Shown: positions 1-6,234 of the stretch, one piece after another
How the letters are laid out: each line of letters opens with the position of its first letter
Position numbering within the stretch: position 1 is the stretch's first letter
Source of the DNA: Planctomycetota bacterium
GTDB lineage: Bacteria > Planctomycetota > Phycisphaerae > Phycisphaerales > SM1A02
Assembly: GCA_027295365.1 (NCBI GenBank)
Contig: JAPULD010000218.1
Span: 1-8,104, forward strand
DNA: 8,104 bases
Reading direction: 5' to 3'
Made by a program: the position numbers and the translations under genes
Notes under the pieces: generated by a model
What the model was told of the DNA's origin: nothing
Databases searched by the model: none
Seen by the model: only the letters and a program-made list of their open reading frames with translations

Positions 1-926
1 TGAAGCGACCGAAGCAGTTTGGGGAGCCAATCTTCCTCGATTCAGGAGATTCTGGTTTCTCAGGGATTTCGGAGAGTCGGGGGCGTCCGGGGTATCCGGG
101 GGGGCCGGGGCGTCCGGGGGTTGTGCTTGTGCATGGATATCTTGGGTGTCCCGAGCAGGTCAGGCCCTTGGCGGAGTACCTGCATTCTCATGGATACAAC
201 GTCTACTGCGTCCGTCTGGCAGGCCATGGCACGTCATCGTCGCAACTGCCTCATGTGACGTGGGCGGATTGGATGGACTCCGTCATGCATGGCTACGCGG
301 TGATGAAGCAGCATTGCGATCGGGTCGTGGTGGCGGGTTTTTCGTTGGGAGGGATGCTCGCGCTGTTGGCCGCGGCACGACTCGGCCAGGATATCGATGG
401 TGCAATCTGCATCAACACGCCCGTGAGGTTGCGTGACAAACGGATGCCACTCGTACCGGCGATGGTGCGATTCAGCCGCGTGATGCGCCGAGTCGGGTTG
501 CGCAAGGGATACGCATTCTGGCGACACACGACCGAGAGCCCGGGCATCAACTACGACCACAATTATCTGGTGGGAGTGAGCGAGGTCCGAAGGGCGATGG
601 CGGCGGGGCGTCGAGAAATTCGCCGGATTGAATGTCCCGTGCAAGTCGTTCAGGCGGAGGATGATCCATTGATTGCACCTTCCAGTGGCAAGACGTTGCT
701 CGCCGAGCTAACGTGCGATGAGAAGGTACTTACCGAGCTGTCGTTCAATCGGCACATGATCATCCGAGGGCCGGGCAGTGAACTAGTCTTTGCAAAGATG
801 CTTTCGTTCCTGGGACGAAACCGCACGCAACACGCTGCTTCTGAAAATCGAATCGCACCTGAACCGGGTGCGATTCGATTTCGTGTGGATTCACTTCACG
901 CTGAATCCAACGATCAGAGCAAGTGA
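1..926 (+). CDS. alpha/beta hydrolase (carboxylesterase / S33-like), 5'-truncated by the window edge
   Basis: This is a serine hydrolase of the alpha/beta fold, probably a cytoplasmic esterase or monoacylglycerol-lipase-like enzyme; the substrate cannot be told. The frame is open from base 3 (codons at 3, 6, 9...), so the real start lies left of the window. The GTG at 123 falls inside the first core beta-strand (VVLVHGYLG) and would delete essential fold, so it is not the start. Visible landmarks are the oxyanion-hole HG in LVHGYLG (about 129-149), the nucleophile elbow GFSLGG with Ser at 342-344, the likely acid Asp at 663-665 in AEDDPLIAP, and the catalytic His at 753-755 in NRHMI. VRPLAEYLHSHGY and RLAGHGT match the usual strand-helix-strand after the HG motif. 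A Gly/Pro-rich linker (GRPGYPGGPGRPG) precedes the core. The last 30 or so codons carry two inverted repeats and look like non-conserved tail. No signal peptide can be judged because the N-terminus is missing. Confidence 0.88.
   Translation, partial: KRPKQFGEPIFLDSGDSGFSGISESRGRPGYPGGPGRPGVVLVHGYLGCPEQVRPLAEYLHSHGYNVYCVRLAGHGTSSSQLPHVTWADWMDSVMHGYAVMKQHCDRVVVAGFSLGGMLALLAAARLGQDIDGAICINTPVRLRDKRMPLVPAMVRFSRVMRRVGLRKGYAFWRHTTESPGINYDHNYLVGVSEVRRAMAAGRREIRRIECPVQVVQAEDDPLIAPSSGKTLLAELTCDEKVLTELSFNRHMIIRGPGSELVFAKMLSFLGRNRTQHAASENRIAPEPGAIRFRVDSLHAESNDQSK
79..120 (+). repeat. G-tract / Gly-Pro low-complexity repeat inside the hydrolase
   Basis: Near-repeats of a GTCCGGGG-like unit, including a run of seven G at 98-104 and five further runs of four or five G, encode a collagen-like RGRPGYPGGPGRPG stretch just before the first core strand. 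It is in frame and probably forms a flexible linker. The homopolymer runs are plausible slippage sites. Confidence 0.6.
845..881 (+). repeat. perfect 15-bp inverted repeat in the hydrolase tail
   Basis: AAATCGAATCGCACC at 845-859 is the exact reverse complement of GGTGCGATTCGATTT at 867-881, with a 7-nt loop (860-866). In RNA it would be a strong hairpin. It lies inside the last 30 codons of the hydrolase frame. No U-tract follows, so it is not a classical intrinsic terminator. It could be a mRNA 3' stabiliser, a REP-like element or a factor-binding site. Confidence 0.7.
886..909 (+). repeat. second inverted repeat, 8-bp stem
   Basis: TGGATTCA (886-893) pairs with TGAATCCA (902-909) across an 8-nt loop, four bases after the larger hairpin and just before the hydrolase stop codon at 924. 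The two stems together form a tandem hairpin at the 3' end of the message. There is no following T-run. Confidence 0.5.
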
Positions 927-975
927 TTGGGTTACATCAAAGATCACAAATATGTAAATGCATATGTGTCATGTG

Positions 976-1005
976 TTTACATGAAATTGTACTTGATTCA
1001 TTAAT
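976..1005 (+). promoter_or_regulatory. possible sigma-70-like promoter in an AT-rich intergenic stretch
   Basis: TTTACA (976-981, five of six matches to TTGACA) is followed after 18 bases by ATTAAT (1000-1005, four of six matches to TATAAT). It lies in the most AT-rich part of the window (about 930-1035). Transcription from it would run directly into the terminator at 1121-1159. AT-rich DNA produces such matches by chance, and no coding sequence lies downstream on this strand. Confidence 0.2.
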
Positions 1006-1120
1006 TTTGTCTGATTTTTTGAATTGATGGCGCATCTCACTATGGAGTGAAGCGTATTAACTCGTAGACACATTGACCTTTCTTCTCCGGTCCCCTTGCT
1101 TCCCCAAGTACGGGACCAAA

Positions 1121-1159
1121 GGCGGGGCAGGTTCCCGACTCTGCCCCGTCTATTTTTTT
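1121..1159 (+). terminator. intrinsic terminator, + strand
   Basis: GGCGGGGCAG (1121-1130) pairs with CTGCCCCGTC (1141-1150) over ten positions with one G-U wobble, leaving a 10-nt loop. It is followed by TA and seven T (1153-1159). It would end transcription coming from the hydrolase side and protect the convergent operon from antisense read-through. On the - strand the same hairpin follows the stop codon of the second oxidoreductase but lacks a U-tract on that side. Confidence 0.75.
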
Positions 1160-2712
1160 GCGCTGAGGATTGCTTGAGCGGCAAGCGATCCGGGCAGGCC
1201 GGTGATGCCACCCCCGGGATGGCTGCCACTGCCGCACAAGTAGAGACCCTTGATCGGCGTGGCGTATCGCGCGCACTCGGGAATGGGGCGCGTGATCATT
1301 TGGTCGAGCCCATGCTCGCCATGGTGGAGGTGACCACCCGTGACGCCATAGCGGGTTTCTATATCCACCGGGGTCAATACTTCCCGGGCGATGATGTTGC
1401 CCTTCACGGCGGGGACGTACTGGGCGAGGCGTTCAACAACGGTGTCGCCGATCGTCTCGCGGGCTTCGTCCGTCCAGCCTCCTTCGAGGTCGTACGGTAC
1501 GAAGTGAGCGAGGATGGAGACGACGTGTTTGCCTTTGGGCGCGAGATCGGGGTTCGAAACCGTCGGCACCCGGATATCGAGGATCGGCTTCTCGGGCAGC
1601 CGGTTGTACTTGATCGGATCGAACGCCTGCTCCATGACATCCAGCGATTCCGCGATAACCGCCCGCTCGACTTCCAGCTCGGGACGACAGGCGAAGCGAA
1701 GCGGGCCATCCAGAGCAAGATTGACTTTCAATGTCGTGCCGGTGCACCGGTAATGAGCGATTCGATCCTCAAGACGGACAGGAAGGTGGCTGGTGTGAAT
1801 CAGCTTGTCGAACAACGTCTTCGGATCGCAGGAAGCGGCGACGATGGGGACATCGAATGATTCGCCATCTTCTAGAGTGACGCCTTGGATGACGCCATTC
1901 GAGATACGAATGTCTGAAACACCTGAATTCGTTCGTATTTCGACCCCCAGTGAACGGGCGGTCTTGGCGATACGACTCACGACATCGCTCGGAAGTGAAT
2001 CGTCGTGACCATTCATTTTTAGGAATTCATGACGCAACAGCATCGCGTTCGTCGCCGGTGACCAGGGGCCGGTTGACGAGCAGGTGATCGAGGGCATGGC
2101 AAGCAGGCATTTCAGGGCCTCAGTCTCAAACCACTCGTTGAGCCAGTCCGCCACGCACATGGGACCGATCCTCAGGATTTCCATCATGTCCTGACGACCG
2201 AGTCGACGCAGCTTGAGCCCCGTCTTTGCCATGGAAAGCATGTTGCTCAGGCCACCATCATTGATGTTTGGCGGCATCTGATTGAGCAGTCGATTGAAAA
2301 ACGGGTAGATCCGTTCGAGGAATGCCCGGTACTCGACGTAGCGTTTTGCGTCTGCCGAGGAATGCTTTTCAATTTCAGATTTCGCCTGATTCGCATCGTG
2401 CGACAACAGAAGGCCGGGGCCATCTCGTTGTGGTAGAAAAATCGGCGACCCTTGAGGCCGCTGGAATTCATCAGGTCCTTCATTCAAAAGGAACAGAATG
2501 ATTTTCTCGTCCAGCAGCGATTCCTGCAGAACGCCCGGCGAATGGAATCCCTCATGAAAATCTTCGTATGCGGCGAGTCCGCCAATGACATCTCGTCGTT
2601 CAAGGACCAAGACTTTCTTTTTGTCCGCGGCCAACATGGCCGCGGTGGTCAATCCATTGTGTCCTGCCCCGATGACAACCACGTCGTATGTATTCATTGA
2701 AGTGGGGGCCAT
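1150..2712 (-). CDS. PYROXD2-like FAD-dependent oxidoreductase B (phytoene-desaturase superfamily)
   Basis: A 520-residue flavoprotein of the PYROXD2 / COG1233 type, which resembles phytoene desaturases but is mostly of unknown substrate. The N-terminal Rossmann motif is DVVVIGAGHNG at residues 10-20, with the ribose-binding Glu38 in VLVLERR. The C-terminal FAD-contact motif is GSHPGGGITGLPG at residues 496-508. No signal peptide or membrane segment is evident, so it is probably cytoplasmic. The ATG at 2712 sits two bases after the upstream gene's stop (TGA-CG-ATG), which favours translational coupling. ATG 2697 (MNTYD) is an alternative that aligns exactly with the start of the paralogue. 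A longer frame from 2805 would overlap the upstream gene by 90 bases and adds a non-homologous Arg-rich tail, so it was not chosen. It is the last gene of the operon. Its final AAA-AAA lysine codons form the opposite-strand U-tract of the terminator. Confidence 0.9.
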   Translation of the reverse strand: MAPTSMNTYDVVVIGAGHNGLTTAAMLAADKKKVLVLERRDVIGGLAAYEDFHEGFHSPGVLQESLLDEKIILFLLNEGPDEFQRPQGSPIFLPQRDGPGLLLSHDANQAKSEIEKHSSADAKRYVEYRAFLERIYPFFNRLLNQMPPNINDGGLSNMLSMAKTGLKLRRLGRQDMMEILRIGPMCVADWLNEWFETEALKCLLAMPSITCSSTGPWSPATNAMLLRHEFLKMNGHDDSLPSDVVSRIAKTARSLGVEIRTNSGVSDIRISNGVIQGVTLEDGESFDVPIVAASCDPKTLFDKLIHTSHLPVRLEDRIAHYRCTGTTLKVNLALDGPLRFACRPELEVERAVIAESLDVMEQAFDPIKYNRLPEKPILDIRVPTVSNPDLAPKGKHVVSILAHFVPYDLEGGWTDEARETIGDTVVERLAQYVPAVKGNIIAREVLTPVDIETRYGVTGGHLHHGEHGLDQMITRPIPECARYATPIKGLYLCGSGSHPGGGITGLPGSLAAQAILSAKK

Positions 2713-2714
2713 CG

Positions 2715-4301
2715 TCACACGCCCCCCGTCTTGAGCATCATCTTCGCCGCGAGCTCGCCGGGGGCTCCCATGATGCCGCCTCCCGGGTGGGTGCCCGAAG
2801 CGCACATCCAGAGGTTCTTGACCGGCGTGCGATATTTCGCCCAGCCCGAAGTCGGACGTTGGAAGAGCAACTGCTCGGGACTCAGTTCGCCATGGAAGAT
2901 GTTGCCTTCAGTGAGGCCAAATTCCTGTTCAAGATCCCAGGGCGTGAGCACTTGCTTGAAAAGAATCGTCTCGCGCAGGTTGGGGATGTATTCCTCAAGC
3001 GTGTCGATGACCGTCTCGCCGAACGCTTCGCGCCGCTCGGGCCAGTGTTCTGCGCCCTCCTTGATGTTGTAGGGGGCGTATTGCACGAAGCAGGAGATGA
3101 TGTGCTTGCCGGGCGGGGCCACGGTGGGATCGACCACCGAGGGGACCACCATGTTGATGTAGGGGCGCCTCGAAAAATCACCATATTTCGCTTCGTCGTA
3201 GGCTTTTTCGAGATAGTCGATGCCGGGGCAGATGGCGACATCGCCACGGAGATGCTCACTCCCACTGCGACACGAAAATTCGGGCAATCGATCAACCGCT
3301 AGGTTCACCTTCCCCGAGCTGCCCCTCAACTTGAAACGCTTGATCTGCGTCACGAAGTCATCATCGAGATTCGACTCGCCCACCATCTTGAGAAACGTGC
3401 GATTCGGGTCGAGTCCCGAGACAATCGTCTTCGCGCGGATTTCGTCGCCATTGGGCATAACCACGCCCACGGCCTGTCCATGCTCGATGAGCACGTGATC
3501 GACGGGAGATTCGGTCCGGATCTCTGCCCCGTGGGCCCGGGCTGCGTTAGCGATGGCGAGGCTGATGGTGCCGGTGCCTCCCTTTGAGAATCCCCACGAT
3601 CGGAACGCGCCGTCGATCTCGCCCATGTAATGATGAAGTAGCACGTACGCGGTGCCGGGCGAACGCACACCAAGGAACGTACCGATGATGCCACTGACGG
3701 ACATGGGAGCCTTGAGGACTTCAGATTCGAACCAGAGATCGAGAAATTCCAGGGCGCTCATGGTCATCAGCTGCATTTGCATATGCATGAGATCAGAGCC
3801 CAGCCCCCGGAATTCTTTCGTCAAGCGTAACAGACGCATCAACTCAGATGGCTTCATCGACGCCGGATCTGGGGCGGGGTTGTCGATAATCTGCTTGGCG
3901 AACTGCGCCATCTTAGACATGGCGAGTCCGAACTCGGGATAGATCTCCGCATCCTTGGCGCTGAAGCGGGAAATCTCCCGGCGGGTGCGGTGGCTGTCCG
4001 ACCAGCGGCACAGCGAATCTCCATCGGGCAATGGCAGAAACGAGCTTTCCAGGGGGATCAATTCCAGCCCATGCTTCGCCAGTTCCAGTTCACGAATGAT
4101 GTGGGGCCGAAACAGGCTGACGACGTAGGAGCAGACCGAGAAGTGAAAGCCCGGGTGAAGTTCTTCGGTGACCGCCGCCCCCCCCAGGACATGGCGGCGT
4201 TCCAGCACCAGCACTTTGCGCCCCGCCTTGGCCAGGTACGCGGCACAGACGAGTCCGTTGTGACCCCCGCCGATGATGATTGCGTCGTAGGTGTTCGCCA
4301 T
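2715..4301 (-). CDS. PYROXD2-like FAD-dependent oxidoreductase A (phytoene-desaturase superfamily)
   Basis: A 528-residue paralogue of the next gene. The dinucleotide-binding motif is DAIIIGGGHNG at residues 6-16, with Glu34 in VLVLERR and a GG pair at 40-41. The C-terminal FAD-contact segment is GTHPGGGIMGAPG at 503-515. Other segments shared with the paralogue include VLTP.D.E...G.T.G...HGE near residues 450-475, and the TP.K.L..C.SG block just before the C-terminal motif. Human PYROXD2 is a mitochondrial member of the family without a settled reaction; bacterial members are generally annotated only as NAD(P)/FAD-dependent oxidoreductases. An oxidase or desaturase reaction is therefore inferred from fold only. 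Its ATG shares one base with the stop of the GcvT-like gene (TGATG at 4303-4299), so the two are very probably co-translated. No export signal is seen. A carotenoid role is unlikely because no phytoene synthase or other carotenoid gene is nearby. Confidence 0.9.
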   Translation of the reverse strand: MANTYDAIIIGGGHNGLVCAAYLAKAGRKVLVLERRHVLGGAAVTEELHPGFHFSVCSYVVSLFRPHIIRELELAKHGLELIPLESSFLPLPDGDSLCRWSDSHRTRREISRFSAKDAEIYPEFGLAMSKMAQFAKQIIDNPAPDPASMKPSELMRLLRLTKEFRGLGSDLMHMQMQLMTMSALEFLDLWFESEVLKAPMSVSGIIGTFLGVRSPGTAYVLLHHYMGEIDGAFRSWGFSKGGTGTISLAIANAARAHGAEIRTESPVDHVLIEHGQAVGVVMPNGDEIRAKTIVSGLDPNRTFLKMVGESNLDDDFVTQIKRFKLRGSSGKVNLAVDRLPEFSCRSGSEHLRGDVAICPGIDYLEKAYDEAKYGDFSRRPYINMVVPSVVDPTVAPPGKHIISCFVQYAPYNIKEGAEHWPERREAFGETVIDTLEEYIPNLRETILFKQVLTPWDLEQEFGLTEGNIFHGELSPEQLLFQRPTSGWAKYRTPVKNLWMCASGTHPGGGIMGAPGELAAKMMLKTGGV

Positions 4302-5491
4302 CAGCTTCGTTTCCTTGGAGGGTCAAAGAAGGGTTTGTCCGAGACCATCGCCTTGATGGTCTTGCGTTCGTACTCCACCGTGACCTCGATTCGAAGTTCA
4401 GTGCCGATGGCCGAAAAGGGCGTATTGATCGTCGCCAGGGCCAGGTTCTGCTTGAGCGTGGGCGACCACGCGCCGCTGGTGGCGTAGCCGACCTGACGAC
4501 CATCGGGCGTATAGATTGGGCGGGGGTCGCGCCATGCTTCGTTGCATATTTCGGGGGGCAATCCCCACGCGGCTTGCAAGGCTTCGTATTCGTCCCAATC
4601 AAGGACAAGCCCTACGAATTCACGATCCGGTCCTTGTTCCTTTTCACGGATCAGGGCCTCTTGGCCAACGAAGGGTTCGCGTTTGAGGTTGACCGTCCAG
4701 CCCAGCGCCGCTTCGTAGGGCGTGGACATACGATTCTCGATCAGGCAATGGTTGGCGCTGTAGTAATCGACTCCATTCATGATGAAACCAGCTTCCACCC
4801 GGGTGATGTCCATCGCGTCGAGGCCCGCGGGTTCAATTCCATAGGTCTTGCCGGCGTCCATCAGGGCATCCCACAAGACGCAAGCGTGTTTGTTGGGAGT
4901 CCAGATTTCATAAACAAGATCACCCGTGTAGCCGGTGCGGGTGATGACGACGTCAAAGCCATCGATCGTCGCGGGAGTCATGCGAAAAAACTTCAGGTTG
5001 TCCAGGTCCGCATCGCTGGCCAGTTTGAGAATGTCGCGAGAAGTTGGCCCCTGCAGCGAGACCGCGGCAATTTGTTCCGTCACATCAACAATCGAAACGT
5101 CGTAGCCTCTTTTATTGCGGTCAAACCAGGAGAGGCTGGGCTCGGCGGCGGTGACCCGGAAGGTATTGTCGTCAAACCGCCAGACGGTGCCTTCGTCGAT
5201 CAGTTTTCCCCTCTGATCGCACCAACAGCAGTAGGTCACCTGATCGTGCTTGAGCTTGGCGATGTTCTTGACCATCACATGGGACAGGAAGGCCTCTGCA
5301 TCGGGTCCCATGATGTCGTACTTGAACAGGGGCGTGACGTCGATCATCCCCGAGGCGTGCCTGAAGGCGAAATACTCCCGCTCGTGATAGGTGTCGTACC
5401 GGCAAACCGCGTGATAGCCCGCCCAGTCCTTGAAATGCAGGCTGGTGCAAAGCTCGAACGTTCTGGGATGGAATGGCGAGGGGATGGGCAT
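4301..5491 (-). CDS. GcvT-like aminomethyltransferase / folate-dependent demethylase
   Basis: A 396-residue member of the GcvT fold family, which uses tetrahydrofolate to accept a one-carbon unit. The family includes glycine-cleavage T protein, the DMSP demethylase DmdA and the C-terminal domains of dimethylglycine oxidase and sarcosine dehydrogenase. The folate-binding domain carries the substrate/folate loop GKLIDEGTVWRF at 95-106, LQGPTSRD at 146-153 and TGYTGDLVYEIW at 186-197. DITRVEAGF (228-236) is the usual helix before the C-terminal domain, which ends with GYATSGAWSPTLKQNLALA at 335-353. It is somewhat longer than ordinary GcvT (about 360), with an N-terminal SPFHPRT...KDWAGY leader and an insertion near 299-325. 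The expected DD pair reads Asp99-Glu100. No H, L or P protein genes are adjacent, so it is probably not the housekeeping glycine-cleavage T protein. ATG 5491 lacks a purine-rich ribosome site. It is the first gene of the operon. Confidence 0.87.
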   Translation of the reverse strand: MPIPSPFHPRTFELCTSLHFKDWAGYHAVCRYDTYHEREYFAFRHASGMIDVTPLFKYDIMGPDAEAFLSHVMVKNIAKLKHDQVTYCCWCDQRGKLIDEGTVWRFDDNTFRVTAAEPSLSWFDRNKRGYDVSIVDVTEQIAAVSLQGPTSRDILKLASDADLDNLKFFRMTPATIDGFDVVITRTGYTGDLVYEIWTPNKHACVLWDALMDAGKTYGIEPAGLDAMDITRVEAGFIMNGVDYYSANHCLIENRMSTPYEAALGWTVNLKREPFVGQEALIREKEQGPDREFVGLVLDWDEYEALQAAWGLPPEICNEAWRDPRPIYTPDGRQVGYATSGAWSPTLKQNLALATINTPFSAIGTELRIEVTVEYERKTIKAMVSDKPFFDPPRKRS

Positions 5492-5558
5492 GGAGGATTC
5501 GAGCGGAAAAAAGTCCAGGTGAGCGTTCAGAGCAACAACGGAACGAAGAATTTACTGA

Positions 5559-5587
5559 ATAATGAGAGGGTTGAACAGTCGTCCCAA
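5559..5587 (-). promoter_or_regulatory. candidate promoter for the GcvT/PYROXD2 operon
   Basis: Read on the - strand, TTGGGA (5587-5582) and CATTAT (5564-5559) are separated by 17 bases, each matching four of six consensus positions. Initiation near 5552 would leave a leader of about 60 nt before the ATG at 5491. This is a pattern match only; the region must contain a leftward promoter because the neighbouring gene is divergent. Confidence 0.3.
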
Positions 5588-5612
5588 AATACTGTGCTTT
5601 CGAGTTCCTAGG

Positions 5613-5651
5613 GATCGAGGATGATACGATATGGACTGATCCGCATCGATC
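5613..5651. promoter_or_regulatory. inverted repeat in the divergent promoter region (possible operator)
   Basis: GATCGA (5613-5618) and TCGATC (5646-5651) are inverted around a segment that contains TACGAT (5625-5630), a possible -10 box for the ACT gene. A nested GGATC/GATCC pair (5612-5616 / 5638-5642) lies in the same stretch. It is placed where an operator for the rightward gene would be expected, but the arms are short. Confidence 0.2.
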
Positions 5652-5669
5652 GTACCACAGCGTTTGAAC

Positions 5670-5675
5670 AGGGAG
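5670..5675 (+). promoter_or_regulatory. ribosome binding site deciding the ACT gene start
   Basis: AGGGAG lies six bases upstream of GTG 5682 and is the clearest Shine-Dalgarno match in the window. It favours GTG 5682 over the in-frame TTG at 5664. Confidence 0.6.
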
Positions 5676-5681
5676 CGTCTC

Positions 5682-6086
5682 GTGTCAATCCTCTGGAAGA
5701 AGTTGACGTATTTTGCGTTCGTCCTGCCCAATCGACCCGGGGAATTGGCGCGTTTCACGACCAGTCTTCGTGAGTCCGGGGTGGATCTCATGGGCTTGTG
5801 GGGGTATGCCGAGAGCGAAGAGCTGCCCAGGATCTCCTGCGTTCCGGTCAATGCCGATGCCTTTCGAGGCTGGCTCGATGAGCATGACATCGAGGCCGAA
5901 GAGGGACGGACCTTTTACCTCTCCGAGACAAACAATCCGGGGGCGTTGGTTGAATCTTTGCAGGGCATTGCCGACGTGGGGGTGAACATCGACACCATCG
6001 AGTGCGTCGCGGCGGGTGAGCATTACGGCTGCTTTATCTGGTCAAACGAGCGGGACTGGGATGAACTGGAGACGCTGCTGACCTGA
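5682..6086 (+). CDS. small tandem ACT-domain protein
   Basis: A 134-residue protein made of two ACT domains and nothing else. The first spans about residues 8-57, with the ligand-loop motif NRPGELARF at 17-25. The second spans about 78-125, with NNPGALVES at 84-92 and a VNIDTIECVAAGEHYG strand-turn-strand. ACT domains bind amino acids or other small ligands, usually at dimer interfaces, and act as allosteric sensors. The GTG at 5682 was chosen because AGGGAG (5670-5675) lies six bases upstream; a TTG at 5664 would add six residues but would start before this ribosome site. The gene is divergent from the GcvT/PYROXD2 operon across 190 bases, so shared control or sensing of that pathway's amino-acid ligand is a reasonable guess. 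There is no DNA-binding domain, so it cannot be a classical repressor by itself. No membrane segment is evident. Confidence 0.83.
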   Translation: MSILWKKLTYFAFVLPNRPGELARFTTSLRESGVDLMGLWGYAESEELPRISCVPVNADAFRGWLDEHDIEAEEGRTFYLSETNNPGALVESLQGIADVGVNIDTIECVAAGEHYGCFIWSNERDWDELETLLT

Positions 6087-6100
6087 TGACGCAGCAAGTG

Positions 6101-6145
6101 ATAAGTTAGGAAAGACGCAAGGAATAGCGTTATCTCCTCTTTTTT
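6101..6145 (+). terminator. weak terminator candidate after the ACT gene
   Basis: ACGC (6115-6118) can pair with GCGT (6127-6130), and the following TATC (6131-6134) with an upstream GATA (6100-6103) across a bulge. A pyrimidine tract ending in six T (6140-6145) follows about 5 bases later. The stem is short and interrupted, so this is only a possible terminator for the ACT gene. Confidence 0.3.
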
Positions 6146-6150
6146 ATAAT
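6145..6150 (+). promoter_or_regulatory. consensus -10 box TATAAT upstream of the sigma gene
   Basis: A perfect TATAAT lies at 6145-6150, about 170 bases before the sigma-factor ATG. No good -35 hexamer is found 16-18 bases upstream (the bases there read GGAATAG). It may be a promoter that relies on an activator or another sigma factor, or simply the AT-rich end of the T-tract. Confidence 0.3.
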
Positions 6151-6206
6151 TCTCGGAATCCCCAAGGCTAGCCCGAACGACTTCTGTATGGCATGGTTGA
6201 TCCTGT

Positions 6207-6234
6207 GTGTCCGGTTTCCCCACCAACGGGACAC
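6207..6234 (+). repeat. short inverted repeat in the sigma gene leader
   Basis: GTGTCC (6207-6212) pairs with GGACAC (6229-6234) around a 16-nt loop, between the TATAAT box and the sigma-factor start. It could be a leader hairpin or operator; the six-base arms make chance likely. Confidence 0.2.

Noticed and set aside
19..258. Small + strand frame rich in Arg/Gly at the left edge
   Set aside because: It reads the hydrolase G-runs in another frame; the hydrolase frame is open through the same stretch and carries conserved motifs.
1089..1116. GGTCCC / GGGACC inverted repeat before the terminator
   Set aside because: It has a six-base stem with a long loop and no T-run on either strand; chance is likely in this base composition.
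1096..1860. 254-codon open frame on the + strand opposite oxidoreductase B
   Set aside because: It starts upstream of the terminator and runs through it, has no motifs, and lies antisense to the conserved FAD-binding C-terminus.
2713..2805. 31-residue N-terminal extension of oxidoreductase B
   Set aside because: It overlaps the end of oxidoreductase A, encodes an Arg/Gly-rich stretch without homology to the paralogue's N-terminus, and the coupled ATG at 2712 explains the start.
1150..4301. Carotenoid biosynthesis (crtI-type phytoene desaturase) as the role of the oxidoreductase pair
   Set aside because: The proteins look closer to PYROXD2-like members, and the operon partner is a folate-dependent GcvT-like enzyme; no phytoene synthase or cyclase is present.
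4301..5491. Housekeeping glycine-cleavage T protein (gcvT)
   Set aside because: No gcvH or gcvP is next to it, the leader and C-terminal insertion differ, and the active-site pair reads Asp-Glu.
4280..5611. 443-codon open frame on the + strand opposite the GcvT-like gene
   Set aside because: Its translation has no recognisable motifs, while the - strand frame gives a full GcvT-type protein. It is an antisense shadow kept open by GC-rich codon usage.
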